DNA from: Trichosphaerium sp. ATCC 40318
Lineage: Eukaryota > Discosea > Flabellinia > Trichosidae
Assembly (NCBI GenBank): GCA_038496445.1
Contig: JALMLS010000215.1
Coordinates: forward strand, 62,001 to 126,000
Direction: 5' to 3'
DNA length: 64,000 bases
Both the position numbers and the translations under genes were made by a program. The notes beneath the pieces are model-generated. The model was not told where the DNA came from, made no database searches, and saw only the letters and a list, made by a program, of their open reading frames with translations. Within the stretch, counting starts at the first letter, position 1. Each line of letters opens with the position of its first letter. Below are positions 1 through 12,041 of the stretch, in pieces.

Positions 1-242
1 TCTAAAATTACGCTCATGATATGCAGTGGGCTAGGTTATTTTTGTTCATCATTTATACATTGAAAGTGTATAAAGAGTAGTAGTGCATCGAACCTGAGTG
101 TGCACACTAAAACGTTAGTCGTGGCTACGCAAAAAACGTCAAGTTCAGCTTATTGCTCTTGATTAGCGATATAAAACTGATTTAAACGCTTTTCATTTGT
201 TGTAGTGCACTTTTTCCAAAAATGTTTTTTTTCTCTTTCTAA

Positions 243-340
243 CTTATGCAACATCCCAAACAGCCAAAAATGATGCATACATACTACACGGGCATGTTGA
301 ATACAATACATCATATTTGGCTGTTTGGATGTTGCATAAG
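243..340. repeat. Imperfect inverted repeat (hairpin-forming)
   Basis: Arms 243-268 and 316-340 are near-perfect reverse complements (25 of 26 positions, one G missing in the right arm). Pairing continues inward imperfectly around the ATGATG/CATCAT segments, leaving a loop of roughly 25-30 nt. It lies outside any gene I can support. It could be a small non-autonomous element or a transcribed hairpin; the sequence alone does not decide. Confidence 0.7.
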
Positions 341-656
341 ATAGTGAACAAATTGTATTCTAAACGGCGTTGTTTGCAACCTCATATCAGGGATAAGTAG
401 TACATTACTGTTTAAGCTGATATGGCCTATTCATTTGACAGAAAAATGTGTTGTTGCTCTTAAATAAGGAATTAAAAGTTCCTTTTTTGCTGAAAAGAGC
501 AAGGTACATATTTCCTATGATAATTGCATATAATGTACTTATTGTGCATCTCTGTTAAGATCTTCCCCTTGAAATACAAACCTTAACCTATCGTATACGG
601 GCAGTTTCAGGCGAGTAGCTGACTGCTGTGTGACTGACTTGTTTTTTACTTTTTCA

Positions 657-1752
657 TCAACTGCTTAGAGAAAAAGTCTCTATATGGTCTGTGCCTACCA
701 AGGCCCGTATACCTTTGTATGTTATGTTGTTGCAAAAAGACAAGTTGATAGTGTGTACTCCTACCAACGCCTTCAAACCTTCATCTGTAACATTTGTTTG
801 TTGCATATCTATTTCATGTACTCCAGCTAATGCTTTGATACCCTCATCTGTTATCCTTTTACAAGCACACAAATAAATAGTGTGTACTCCTGCCAACGCC
901 TTCAAACCTTCATCTGTTATTTCACGGCAAAAACTGATGTTAATAGTGTGTACTCCTGCCAATACCTTCAAACCTTCATCTGTAACATTTGTACCTATCA
1001 AATTTATTTCATGTACTCCGGCTAACACTTTGATACCCTTGTCTGTTATCCTTTTACAATTACAAATAAATAGCATGTACTCCTGCCAACGCCTTCAAAC
1101 CCTCATCTGTAATATTTGTATCTTCCAAATTAATACCATGTACTCCAGCTAATGCTTCGACACCCTTGTCTGTAACATTTGTACATTCCAAATGTATTTC
1201 ATGTACTCCAGCTAACGCCTTCAAACCCTCATCTGTAACTTTTGTATCCTCCAAATTAATATCATGTACGCCATGTAATGCCTTGATGCCCTCATCTGTT
1301 ATTTCACGGCAAAAACTGATATTAATAGTGTGTACTCCTGCCAACGCCTTCAAACCCTCATCTGTAACATTTGTATGTTCCAAATTAATACCACATACTC
1401 CAGCTAATGCTTTGATACCCTCATCTGTTATTAAACGGCAAAAACTGATATTAATAGTGTGTACTCCTGCAATTAAACGCAAGTCACTGTCGGTTGGCTC
1501 AAATCGTCCAAAAGAAATTGGTGTATTTTGCAGTAATGGACTACCAGAAAGCAGCGAAACTTCGTGGTCGCAATTAACAATGATTTCATTGTATCCAACA
1601 TGGTTGTGAACGATATCACGGAGAAAGTGGCAAGTTTGGGCTGAAGGGAGTGTATATGTCCCTTGCTTCAGAATATGAACTATTAATTCAACTGGAAGTG
1701 AAATAAGGTCAAATACGCCTTGATCTCTCTTTTCTGTGTTGGCACTTTTCAT
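657..1752 (-). pseudogene. F-box/leucine-rich-repeat protein, frameshifted copy 1
   Basis: The start ATG is at 1752. The N-terminus has an F-box-like segment (FDLISLPVELIVHILKQ) followed by about 12 cysteine-containing LRRs of the AMN1/F-box LRR kind. Two unit types alternate: 22 residues (VHTINISFCREITDEGLKAL...) and 21 residues (VHEINLIGTNVTDEGLKVL...). At about 1062 the frame breaks. Compared with the sister repeat near 880, two bases (GT) are missing in the seventh unit, giving an immediate TAA; the remaining six units continue in another frame to a stop at 657. F-box proteins usually act as substrate receptors of SCF ubiquitin ligases; that role is inferred from the family. It may be a real pseudogene or an assembly slip in a repetitive array. 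Confidence 0.8.
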
Positions 1753-1756
1753 TTGG

Positions 1757-1870
1757 CTGTAGCTTCGTTGTCAATAAAAATATGCGGCAACTACAGTACT
1801 GTAGTACGGTAAACAAAGAAATACGTTGACAATGCTAGTGGATGACATTTTTTTGACAATATCACGTGAT
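1757..1870 (-). promoter_or_regulatory. Upstream region shared with the second F-box/LRR copy, with CACGTG
   Basis: The stretch upstream of the copy-1 ATG is nearly identical to 27276-27400 ahead of the second copy. It includes a CACGTG palindrome (1863-1868; 27282-27287) and a block containing ACTACAGTACTGTAGT. In copy 1 it is clearly upstream of the ATG, so it is probably promoter plus 5' UTR. The call rests on conservation between paralogs; recent duplication alone could also explain it. Confidence 0.45.
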
Positions 1871-2933
1871 ATTTTTTTTTACTAGAAGTTTTCATGGGAA
1901 GTTTTTTGTTTTTGTACAATTTTATCCTTCAAATAGTTCGCTCACCATACACCATATAACCTTAGTTTTTGCACGGCTGTGCGTAGACAAACTATGAGAG
2001 CGTTGTTTGGAGTTTTTGCACAAGACATGATAGGACTGCAAAAAACGGCGATCGTTTTTCTAGAATACATTTTCCTTAAGCTTGCTACAACAGTGCGGTT
2101 GCAGTGTCAATTTTTGGTTCAACAACTGAATAAGCTTTAAAATTTATGGGAGATTTGTCTATTTTTGGTAACCATGGGTTCGTTTTTGTCATTTTTCTCC
2201 CAAAACATATTCAATCACTTAGCACTTTAGGTGCCGTACACACAGATTATTAATACATCTCCCTTGAATGTCCTATTAGAACACTAGGTATTTGTTGCGA
2301 TTGATTTAGCTAATTCTACAATACCGGAATATTGCTTTTTTTTACCATTTTTCGCGCCGCGCCCACTAGGCTGATAATTTGTGAGCGAAGGTCCTGAGTA
2401 AAGCAAAAGGCCTGACAGAAAGCGAACCAAGCCTTTAATTCCTTGCATTCATTGTCCCAAACATAATTTTCGGACGATTACCACTAGACCGGAAGCCCCA
2501 AATATGTAGAATTTTGTAAAAAAAAATCAAAAATTCAGCACTAATTATCCTATATTATGCCATAGGAACTATTTAGAAAGCCCCCCTTTTAGGGAGAGCT
2601 TAGAAAGCAGAGACTAGCGGCGCCTGAGCGGCATAACCCAGTTGTCTCCCTTTGTGGCGAACAATTCAATATCAGTTTGACATTTTTTCGGCTTTTTTTT
2701 GACACTTTAGTATAGCCCGTATTTGAAGAGATTTTGTCGGGTTTACAGTATTTCCGAAACAACACCTAAATGATGCCGATAAGTAACCTAAAAAAGGTGT
2801 TGTTTTAGTAGGAGACAGCCAATGCAAATGAGCAAATGGCTATTATTTTGTTCGTTTTCTGTCCGGCATTCTATTTTTGGAGCATGTTTTGCAAAAAATG
2901 TAAGAAAACTTTTAGCTTTATAAAAATAAAACG
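1871..2933. other. Intergenic, holds a dispersed repeat
   Basis: I see no supportable gene here. The only recognisable element is the dispersed repeat at about 2497-2712. Confidence 0.5.
2497..2712 (+). repeat. Dispersed repeat, inverted partner at 63397-63613
   Basis: About 215 bp that recur in reverse complement at the other end of the window. The two copies share the landmark CCTATATTATGCCATAGGAA, the ACCCAGTTGTCTCCCTTTGT block and a T-rich GACATTTTTTCG tail. Divergence is modest and concentrated in the central G/C run. No coding capacity is seen. It behaves like a non-autonomous mobile element or an old segmental duplication. Confidence 0.75.
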
Positions 2934-4411
2934 ATGATTAAAGCACCTGTCTATTTCCTAGCGATATTAGCTTGTCTAGTACCATTAACAGTATCAATAC
3001 GTACGATCAAACCTCACATTGGAACAGCAGCACAATATTTGGCATGGCCGGTTTCTGGAGAATGTCTATGCTTTATACACTACTACTACGCGCAAAGAGT
3101 GCTACTATAGCAATTAGAGCGTCAATAGTGGAGTTTTAAGCAAAATGGGAATTAAAGCTTTTTTAGCGAGTTTTCTGTGCTTCTTGATCCCACAAGGTTT
3201 TTATATCTTGGCGTGTATAGGCTTAAGTAAGGCAGAAAAAGCTCGCAAAAGAGTTTTTTCTTATTCTATTTTTAGACACTTTTCTCGTGAAACCAGACAT
3301 TAAAACTGTGGACTTTTAGTTGTTGCAAAAAAGACGACACTTTACACAATCCTTGTAGATTTGTAACTTTTTATTTAGGTGAAGGGGATAAAGGAAGGTG
3401 TTCATTGCGTAGTAATGGCTTTGAAGTATTTGGTGCAGGAAACTTTGCAGTGTCTGATAGTTCCACCGAGTTGTCAGCTACTTTTCAAGCAGGGAGCACT
3501 TGGGCAGTTAACATTGACACAACAATTTTAACCCTGAGTCTTGTTGTGCCAAATCCATTTACCCTTAATAGTTTACACACTCTGAATTGTACTTTTGATT
3601 CTCCAGTCGTTACAGGTAACTAGGCGAAGGAAAAAAAATTTACAAATCAAAACAAAGTTGTTGCTATTTCTAGCGTTTTACAATCAATTGTTATCTTTAT
3701 TTTATTGTAGGATTTACATTCCAATCATGTGATTTTCCAACTGACCCAACAGAATCTAGCTTCACTTCAAATTCATTCGAGTTAGTTGGATAGCTACTAA
3801 TTCTTTGAAAACTAACATTATGTTCTAGATTTGAAGTTCCAAACCAAACTATTTCTGCTGGTACGTCATTATGTATTTTCAACTATCCAGGCCCTCCTAC
3901 AACACTCGCGCCAACAACATTGCCTCCTACAACGCTTCCACCTACAACACTTCCTCCTACAACACTTGCGCCAACAACCTTACCTCCTACAACACTGCCT
4001 CCTACAACACTCGCGCCAACAACCTTGCCTCCTACAACACTTCCTCCTACAACACTTCCTCCTACAACGCTGCCTCCTACAACACTTGCACCAACAACCT
4101 TACCTCCTACAACACTTCCTCCTACAACACTCGCGCCAACAACCTTACCTCCTACAACACTGCCTCCTACATCCTTGCCTCCTACAACAACCTCGCCAAC
4201 AGAAGTACCTGCAAATGCTCCAACATTTCCAACAACCATTACAACTCTACAACCAACTGTTGCTCCTCCAACAGAACCAGCAACACAGGTTCCAACTACA
4301 AAATCTCCACTAAGTTCATTTGTACCAGCTCTACAAACATCAACAGCTGTTGCCAAACCTATGGTTTTTCTGGTTTACTTGTTTACTATTGTAACGTTCA
4401 GTCTGTTGTAA
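2934..4411 (+). CDS. Secreted mucin-like Pro/Thr-rich surface protein
   Basis: Exons by frame: 2934-3000 (signal peptide MIKAPVYFLAILACLVPLTV), 3379-3615, 3711-3780, and 3829 to the stop at 4411. The N-terminal domain has a few cysteines (CTFDSPVV, CDFPTDPT). It is followed by about 20 five-residue TTLPP/TTLAP units (3893-4196), a Ser/Thr/Pro linker and a C-terminal hydrophobic stretch (MVFLVYLFTIVTFSLL) ending the protein, as in GPI-anchored proteins. Probable role: a heavily O-glycosylated cell-surface or cyst-wall protein; this is inferred from composition. The first intron is long for this genome (378 bp) and could hide another exon. A 30-nt intron-like segment at 3860-3889 is in frame and is more likely coding. 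Confidence 0.75.
3893..4196 (+). repeat. 15-bp tandem repeat coding TTLPP/TTLAP
   Basis: About 20 near-identical 15-nt units built on ACAACACTTCCTCCT. The strong homogeneity at DNA level points to recent slippage or unequal exchange. It lies inside the mucin-like CDS and creates long spurious frames on both strands. Confidence 0.9.
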
Positions 4412-6193
4412 ACTGAAGTGGACGCTAACTAATAAACGCCAATATACATACACTGTGATTAAGTGTTGTTCGATGTACCAGTTGCCTGTGACTCTTCATT
4501 TGTAGTAGTCTTCTTAGCGAGTATAGGAAGCAATGTGAAGTTGATGCACAGTGTCAACTTTCATGCGCCTCCAATATTTTCAACCTTAATTTTTCACAAC
4601 TGACTTCATACTCGATGTTGGTATGTTGTCTGTTACATCGACCCTCCTAATGCGCAAAGTAAAGCGAGAATTCAGATTGCAATATTTGCCTTGCTATGTT
4701 TATGTTAGTATATGGTGTGGTGGAACAACGATAAAAGCACTTTAAGTGAACAATAAAACAAGACCTTCTTCTTCGAATTTAGGCCACAACCGACGACAAT
4801 TATCTACCAGAAACTGTGAACAAAACAATTCATCTGGAAGGAACTGTAAACCAGTTCTATCACATATGAACACCTTTGAAGAAGCACAATACTTTATTAA
4901 CACATGGCGTAACGCCACAGCTTAAGTTGTCAACATGCACAATAGTAAAATATAATCAAGATATTATTAGCAGGCCTTAATACGATACAAGAATTATCAA
5001 AGAAGTTATGTTTGTGGACGATCATTCCGCAAACTCGAATTTTCTAGCCAAGTTTTTGATTGATGAAAATCCTATCGTTTCTTAGACAGACGTGTGAGAG
5101 GTAGTTAGAGGACATGAAGCAGTTGACAAGGATTTGGCCTAAAATATGGTACAAACCAAATTGCCAGCCAATCCGATAACCCCCCTGTAACACAAGAAAG
5201 GAGATGGGGAGCGAAGCGGCGGTGGTGGGTCTTTGGAATGACGGAGTTTATTCATAGGTACAAGCGAAGGAGATACAAGGTGCAACTTGTAGAAAATCGA
5301 AGAGTTTGTCAGTCAATAAACTTCTCTTTTCACCCGATAAAAACGGGGCATTTTCATCGCGGCAAATACCACAATTTTTTTTTTTTGTATTTCTTCCTGT
5401 ACAAAAACTCCAAGTTTGCCTTACTTACCATGTGTACATATCGAATATGAGCATGTGCGCTTTCATCGCATCTCTGTCTTTGTGCTTTGTTATCGGCCCT
5501 ACCGGAAGTCAATGAAGTTAATAACTGCCAAAGGCTATAAAGGCCTTGACTTTCAAATTCCCAATGTAAGAAGCAATGTGTTTCATGTTAGATCAGTTTT
5601 TTGGCTAAACAGGTTCTTTTATGATTGGCTCTATGTGTATAGAAAGTAGTAGCATTTTAATTCTATGTGAGATGGCAAAGCGATTGGTTTTCGTGACTTC
5701 CCTTTTTCGTACAAAATTGAACGCTTTTACTCAACACTACACCAAATCCACTACACGTTTCAAATAGATTCCGCGACTTGTAAAGTCCCGATAGTTTTGC
5801 TGTTTCTTTGGAATTGACCCGGATTATCGGCAAAAAGATTATCGACATGCTATTCAGTTCGAACGTTGTCACTCATAACCTGAATAATTGCCATGCTTCA
5901 TATTTGAAAAAAGGATGCTACCAGGTGTTACTATGTACTGAATGCTCATAGTGATGAGCAATATCAGCAACAAAATGAGATTATCGACAATCTTTTCGGG
6001 TCAATTCCTTTCCTGTCCTTCTTTTTTGAGTTCGTATCGGCGTATCGCAGGTATTGCTGACAGGAGTGTTGGTAAGATTTGAAAGTCTTACTCCATTTTT
6101 TTTTTGTTGTGGCAAAAAAGATTGCGTGAAGATGTTTGACTTTCGCTTCAAACATTCAAGTTTTTTATTGTCGTGTGAGTAACTTCAACATTG
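4412..6193. other. Intergenic, no supported gene
   Basis: Short open frames exist (for example 5238-5649) but none joins into a convincing spliced gene. The region contains the 54-bp element at 4621-4674. Confidence 0.4.
4621..4674 (-). repeat. 54-bp element, inverted partner at 26667-26722
   Basis: The reverse complement of this stretch matches 26667-26722 with about five differences; both contain GAATTCTCGCTTTACTTTG and GTTACAGACAACATAC-type sequence. Flanks do not match, so the shared unit is short and sharply bounded. Confidence 0.75.
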
Positions 6194-8711
6194 ATGTCTC
6201 TTCGCTACACACTGCGAGAGGCGTGGCGTACAAACTACAGACCGCCAAATTGGCTAAAACCAAACTTGTACGATTAAAATAGCGGAACTACGCTTAATAT
6301 AATACGTAGCTAACTATACGAGTAGTTTTGCGCGTTCTCCGGGGTTTTTGCTTGGTGCTGGGTTTGCGACTCTTACAAGTGCCGTGTTAGGGTTTAGAAA
6401 CGTTGCAAAAATCTATGCTGAGGACGGCAGCATATTTGGTGATGATCAAGAGGAAGAAAGCATTGGCGAGTTTGGTGACCTTATCATGGCCATTAAAGAG
6501 CGTATGGATGAAGGAATAACAGCTGTACAAATACCTCCACACTCTTTCACCGTTTATAAGGCTCTACTGGAACAAATCGACAGTACGTTCGCTTAAAAGC
6601 TTTTAAACGCATTCACGTACCCCAATTGAGCTTAACAAATGATTCTCAAACAATCAGAGAGCGTAATAACGACCAGAAACCAAGATTGATTGGAAACTAT
6701 TCTTTTTTTTTTTTTTTACATTTTCGCATGACTTACTGTTCTTTGTGTTCTAAGTGAGGGACTCGGCTTGGCGATACCTATCATCAGCATTACGGAAAAC
6801 AAGCAATAGTGTTATAGTATACACGGAAGGATTACTTTTATTAAGATTCACTCCTTTGTTTGGTGTACCAACAGATAAACTTGCAATTGAGTTTGAAAAA
6901 GCAATACCTGAAAAATCGGTTATTGTTGGATCTAACGTGTTGTACGTACAATTTAGATATTGCTTATATGATACTATAGTATTCTAATATTGTGTATATT
7001 TAAACAGCTTTCCGATAATGGGAGATAATGCCTCATCAGGAGACTATAAGACAGTTGACAAAATTGCAAAACAACACTTCACTTCTGCTTCTAAACCAAC
7101 AATTCCGTTCGCTTTACGTTATTTTGAAAAAGGTGAGGTTACATGTGCGTTTGAAATAATACCAGAGATTAAAGGAGATGGTAGTATTACTACCACAATC
7201 TCCAACACAGTACAATGGCCTGAAACAAGGATACATTCCTATGTACGGTTGAACCTCTTTTTTTTCAAAATTTTTTTTTAAAAGGACATCTGAAAAAAAA
7301 AAGTTTTACTGATGGATGTCATTAAGCTCGTGATATTTTTTATTATTTTGTAGCTATCTGTTTGATTGTATAAAATCGTATTCAATATGGCGTGTTTTAA
7401 ATTTCGATGATAGATCCACTTAATTATAGTAACAAGTACTTTTTGACTTACTTTTTTTTCCCTGAAGGTATACGGAAAATCTCAAGGTTTTTTACACTTT
7501 GGTTTCGATTTAAAAGATATATCAGAAAACAATACCGAAGAATCAAGAAAAAAATTAGCAAAAATCTTAATTTTGTTGGGTGTAGGTACGAAAATCGTTT
7601 CTTTCAAAAAACAGAAAAAAAGAAGAATCAATAGGGCTTTTGTTTGGTGTTTTCTCACGTTTTTTTCTTTCTTTTTTATTTTATTGGGTTGTGGCTGTTT
7701 GTATTTATCTAATGCACATGAATCTACATTGTTGTCATTGTAGTTAATAAACTACAGTAGCGTACAAACAAGGTGTAAAAGAAAGAATTGACAGTTTTTT
7801 TTTTTTGAAGGTAATTTCGCTTATGCTCGAACTACCGATGTCGCAAAGTCTCTTATGTCATTACCTACATTTCGAGAAGATTATAGTGAAAAACCAAATA
7901 TAGAAACACCATACATAAGCGCTTATGTAGATCTGAAAAAGTGCTGGAGAGTGAGGTTTATGCTATGGTGGACCGGATTTAAAAAGTATCAAAGTGAAGG
8001 TAAAAAAAAAAAATTACCAACATTTTTGGTCTCCTCTACTGTTGTCTCTTATAGATGATTAGGTGGTTTGAATTTCTATAAAAATGATGAATCACCAAAC
8101 TTAGTCGTTGGTGTGACATCTGAATGGTTTGCAGATAATCCATATCTTCTTGTTGGAAACGAAGACAGTGTGATGGAGTTGGCTCAAGATATTGCAAGAA
8201 ATGAAGCTGATATTATTGACTGTGACTCAGCTTTACCCTTTATTAAGGTACCTTAAAACAATGAGATAATTAACTAGCTAGTAATACTACTCGTATTTTT
8301 ACAACAAAACAAGACAAACAGACAGACGCACCCAAACATGAAGTTCACTTTCTTTTTTTTTTCTTCTTTTTTTTTTTCATGTTGTTTTAACACCCACTCG
8401 CCTGGAGTTTTTTTGTTTTGCTTACTTTCCTTCCTAAGCTTGATTTACACGATACAAAAGAAATGGCAGATTCAACACTACAATCACTTAGAATGCAAGC
8501 ACTAAAAGAAGAGGAAGGTCAAGCAAGAGCAGGCACCGTAGTTGTGGCTTTAGAAGCATTAGGAGAGTATCTTAAGATCCCTTCTTCTGTAAGAGGTGTA
8601 GAAGAGAGAAAAGCCAATGATGTTTTTGATGTAACAATCGAGTTTAAAGATGTATTAACTCCAGATGGCGAACAAAGTATAAAAGAATTATTTAGTCCAT
8701 TGAAAAAATAA
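6194..8711 (+). CDS. Orphan protein of about 480 residues, eight or nine exons
   Basis: It starts MSLRYTLREAWRTNYRPP; the first intron opens with GTACGA and has a CTAAC branch site and TAG end, joining in frame to a hydrophobic segment (GFLLGAGFATLTSAVLGF). Later exons join in frame through GTACGT, GTACGG, GTACGA and GTACCT donors. Recognisable stretches include LAIEFEKAIPEKSVIVGSN, AYVDLKKCWRVRFMLWWTGF, VGVTSEWFADNPYLLVGNED, and a C-terminus rich in acidic and basic residues ending ELFSPLKK. The N-terminal membrane segment after a short basic stretch would fit an organelle or ER anchor, but no family is recognised. The two exon joins around 6600-6760 and 7000 have alternatives of one or two codons. 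Confidence 0.65.
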
Positions 8712-11700
8712 AACAAAAAAAAGGAACAAAAATACAAACCACTGCGGTGGCTTTGCAAAGTTTTTTATTTTTTTCTTATAAAGTTTTGGCTCTATGAAGT
8801 AATGTTAAAGACGGTTAGTTAAAAAATCTCAACCGCTTTCAAGTGTAAAAAAATAGGAGAAAATTCATGCCTTTTTTGTTGGCTTCGAGAAAGTTGTACA
8901 TCTTCGTTTGTCCTGAGTCTGGCGACTCGAAATCTTAGCGTAGTTACAACAGGTGTAGCGCTGCTTCTTATCTTTGTTTTGATGTTAATCTCTGACACAA
9001 TCATCCCATGATTTTTACAATCTGTTTCTTGTACCTAAAACAGTACTAGCTCGGCAATTTTTTCAACTAAGTAACGCCTTGATAATGAAGGTTGTATGTT
9101 CTTCACCTAAAGTATACACGAAATATTCAATGTCACTGAGGAGATTTTTGGTGGATACAGCTAGTCTTAGTTTGAGGATTAATACTCGTCAGTATGAAAA
9201 GAAGTTTCGGTGCCTTTAACACCAGACTATTTGCCAAGTTACAAGCGAAATACAATACAGAAAATTACACGAAAAAATACAAAAAAAAAGATAATGATAT
9301 TGCCTAATCTCTTGAAGTTTAGAATGAAAGTAGAGAACAGTATTCTTTTTTGAACTTCCTGTTCGCTGAACATGAATACATGTTACTTATTAATCTCGAA
9401 CTGATTAGGCCCTAAAATTGCCACATGTTTATGAGTTTAGAGTTAGAAAAGTTGAGACTTTGACACGTTCGCTTTAAGTTGGTCGGATAATTCACAACAG
9501 TATTGTCCGTTTCACCACTTTAAAGCAAGCGCCATAAGCATCGATACAATAACAACACAAGTATTACAAAGTGACTTCAGGGTTCAATGCAGTTTGTCAA
9601 AACCAATGATAAAAAAAAAAACCAAATGCTTATTAGTGCCTGTTTCTTGGTGGCTCAATCTCGTTGTATAGTCGTATTTCATACCTGAAAGGTATAAGGA
9701 ACTGTTTACTTTAATCATAATGTTGCTGGATGCTCAGACATTTGTTCCAGAGCCTTCGGCGTATATGACGTTGTTGCATTTTTTTGTGTTGACATAGTAG
9801 TTTGACATGTCACCTCCATTGTCTCATAATATCGTTTTATTCAGATCCACGTTAGTAATACAGCACATATATATTATCAATATACCCTATAGACATCTTA
9901 GGTATAGAGAGGAACCACTAAAGTCATTGGATGCATCAAAAACTCAACGTTTTTATTTTTTATTCACTCAATCTCATTCATCACGTTTTTTTTTTATTTC
10001 GTTTTATTTTTAGCAAGTGCTCAGTTGATCGTAAAAACGCTGTGGAAACATAGAGTTGACAAAAATATTAATTGTGATCTTTATTGCACTGTTAAAAACT
10101 GAAAGAGAAAAAAAAATTAAAAAAATACTTGTTATGTTAGAAGGCACGTTGTACGGTGTTTAGTGGTATTTATATTGGCTATTTTTAGGTATTATTTCGT
10201 AAAGAGAGTTTGGGAACAGGATATTGGTCGTAACATTTAAACAACGTTCCCTATTGGTTAGGTACTTGCATACGTTTGAGTTTTCCAAACCTAAAAAAAA
10301 CTTCTCCAATGACGCTGAAAAAACGAACTTTTAACGCTATCACGTGCTCTACGAATATACATACGGTTCACGCACAGAAAAATCAATGTACATTGTTTCA
10401 GAAGAAAATATACTGCTTTACTATACCCCATAGTTGTATCTGGGACCAAGAAGAACGCAAAGGTACAAGTTTAGGCAAAAAAACCGATTTGGATTTTAAA
10501 TTTTTTTAATTTCTCCTTACCGTTGGTACAATAAGCCACAAACGTGATTCATTATACCTTGTGACTATTTAGCGATATTATTTGTATGTATATTCACTCT
10601 TTGAATAACCAGATATTAGCGCAAACTCCTTGGTGACGCACAACAGGAATATTCAAGTTACGCCGCATTAAGTTTTTTGTTCGGAATGAAGGGTCGATGA
10701 TTCATGCGTTGTTTTCTTACCTTTCCCAGTTTTTACCGACTCGAAACTGCACATGCACTAAAACCACCGTTCAATATCGCTACACATAGGCACCTAATCC
10801 AGTAATATAACGACTATGCCATCCCCAATGTGTTGCCGCTAGCGAAAGAGAAATCTCGAAAACAAACGGCTTTTTGATACAACTTGGCATTCTTTACCGT
10901 TGTGCGTTTCGAGAAGTAATATGCTCTTCGCTACATTATTCTAATGTGAACTTCTCGGATAATTATTTCGCAATAAAGGAAGATCTCAACCACAGGGAGA
11001 TTGGCTAACGGTGGAGCAATATCAAATCCCTTTTTGACTTGGAAAAAAAAAAAAACACCATTCTCTTTGGCCTCTCTATATCACATGGTTGCCGCAACAA
11101 TTCGGTTTTAAATCGTCTAACTCCGAGAAGTCGGTGTCATAAAAGATCCGTAGATTCGTTATAATCGCATAGCTAGCGATATACAGAGGAGAAGTATCAT
11201 TTAAAGAAAAAAGGGAACACGAAAATACAAAAAAAAACGGTTCGATACATCTTTTGCATATCACGTGATTGACGTAATTTATAGTTAAAAAGTACCGAGA
11301 TACTGCGTTATGAAGACTTGGCAGTATCTGCAGAAATTGCGTCAACGAACAATAAAGAGAATCTACCTGCATACACAAACAAGATACAAGCACTTCAACC
11401 GGAGCACGGTAAAATCGTTTCGAAAAAAAAAAAACAGACAAAAAAAAAAAGGCAACTAAAATTGCCTTGCGGAGAATATTAATAAAAACAGGTTTAGATT
11501 AGTCTGTATATCGTCTAAATAGCGTCAACCCCGCGTAAAAACGTTTCTATTGTCGAAATTTTGGAATAATTTTGGCTTTTGATTATTCAGATAGAACGAG
11601 GACTCACCAGGACATTTCAAAATGATTTTTTTAGACATGATTCCAAAATAGCTTTGCATCTCCGTGTTTTATCTTCGGTCTTATTTCCGACCCTCGGAAA

Positions 11701-12041
11701 CCCTATGAACATGACGCTCACGGTAATGGTAATACATGTATGAAATTTTCTGGGGTCTGTATTGGGCTGGCACTGCTAAGTTATTGCAAAAGTACGAACC
11801 GAAAAAGTTTTGTGAATACTCAACCTACCTGAATTGCCCAAGAAGCTCTACAACGACAGTTGATGAAGTAGTCAAGCGATCAATCGGAACGAACTAATTA
11901 TTATACGATCAAACAGAGCGCGATACAGACAATGAATGTGAACTGAGAACCCAAATATGGGACTAAAGTGCTTTTTGTTTAAAAATACATCTTCGGGTTT
12001 TTTATTATAGTTACAATTGGTTTTTGATATTTTACACTCTC
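8712..12041. other. Long gap, no convincing gene
   Basis: There are many T/A runs and only short open frames. One exon-like piece at about 10402-10461 (AG acceptor, then KKIYCFTIPHSCIWDQEE, then GTACAA) has no partners I can find. CACGTG occurs at 10341 and 11272. Confidence 0.4.
8822..9004 (-). CDS. Possible small ORF, 61 codons
   Basis: A true ATG at 9004 opens a hydrophilic, Arg/Lys-rich frame (MIVSEINIKTKIRSS...) ending in TAA. There is no recognised domain, no visible intron and no paralog in the window. It is close to the length expected by chance. Confidence 0.2.

Noticed and set aside
691-1609. Plus-strand frames opposite F-box/LRR copy 1
   Set aside because: They are antisense shadows of the LRR units (repeated CTPANAFKPSSVT strings) and only mirror the repeat period.
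3883-4356. Glycine/valine-rich minus-strand frame and alternate plus frames across the TTLPP repeat
   Set aside because: A 15-bp repeat keeps all frames open. Only the Pro/Thr frame joins to a signal peptide and a C-terminal hydrophobic tail.
11076-11441. 121-codon minus-strand ORF
   Set aside because: The frame is largely translated T runs (Phe strings) and contains donor and acceptor-like sites; no domain and no partner exons.
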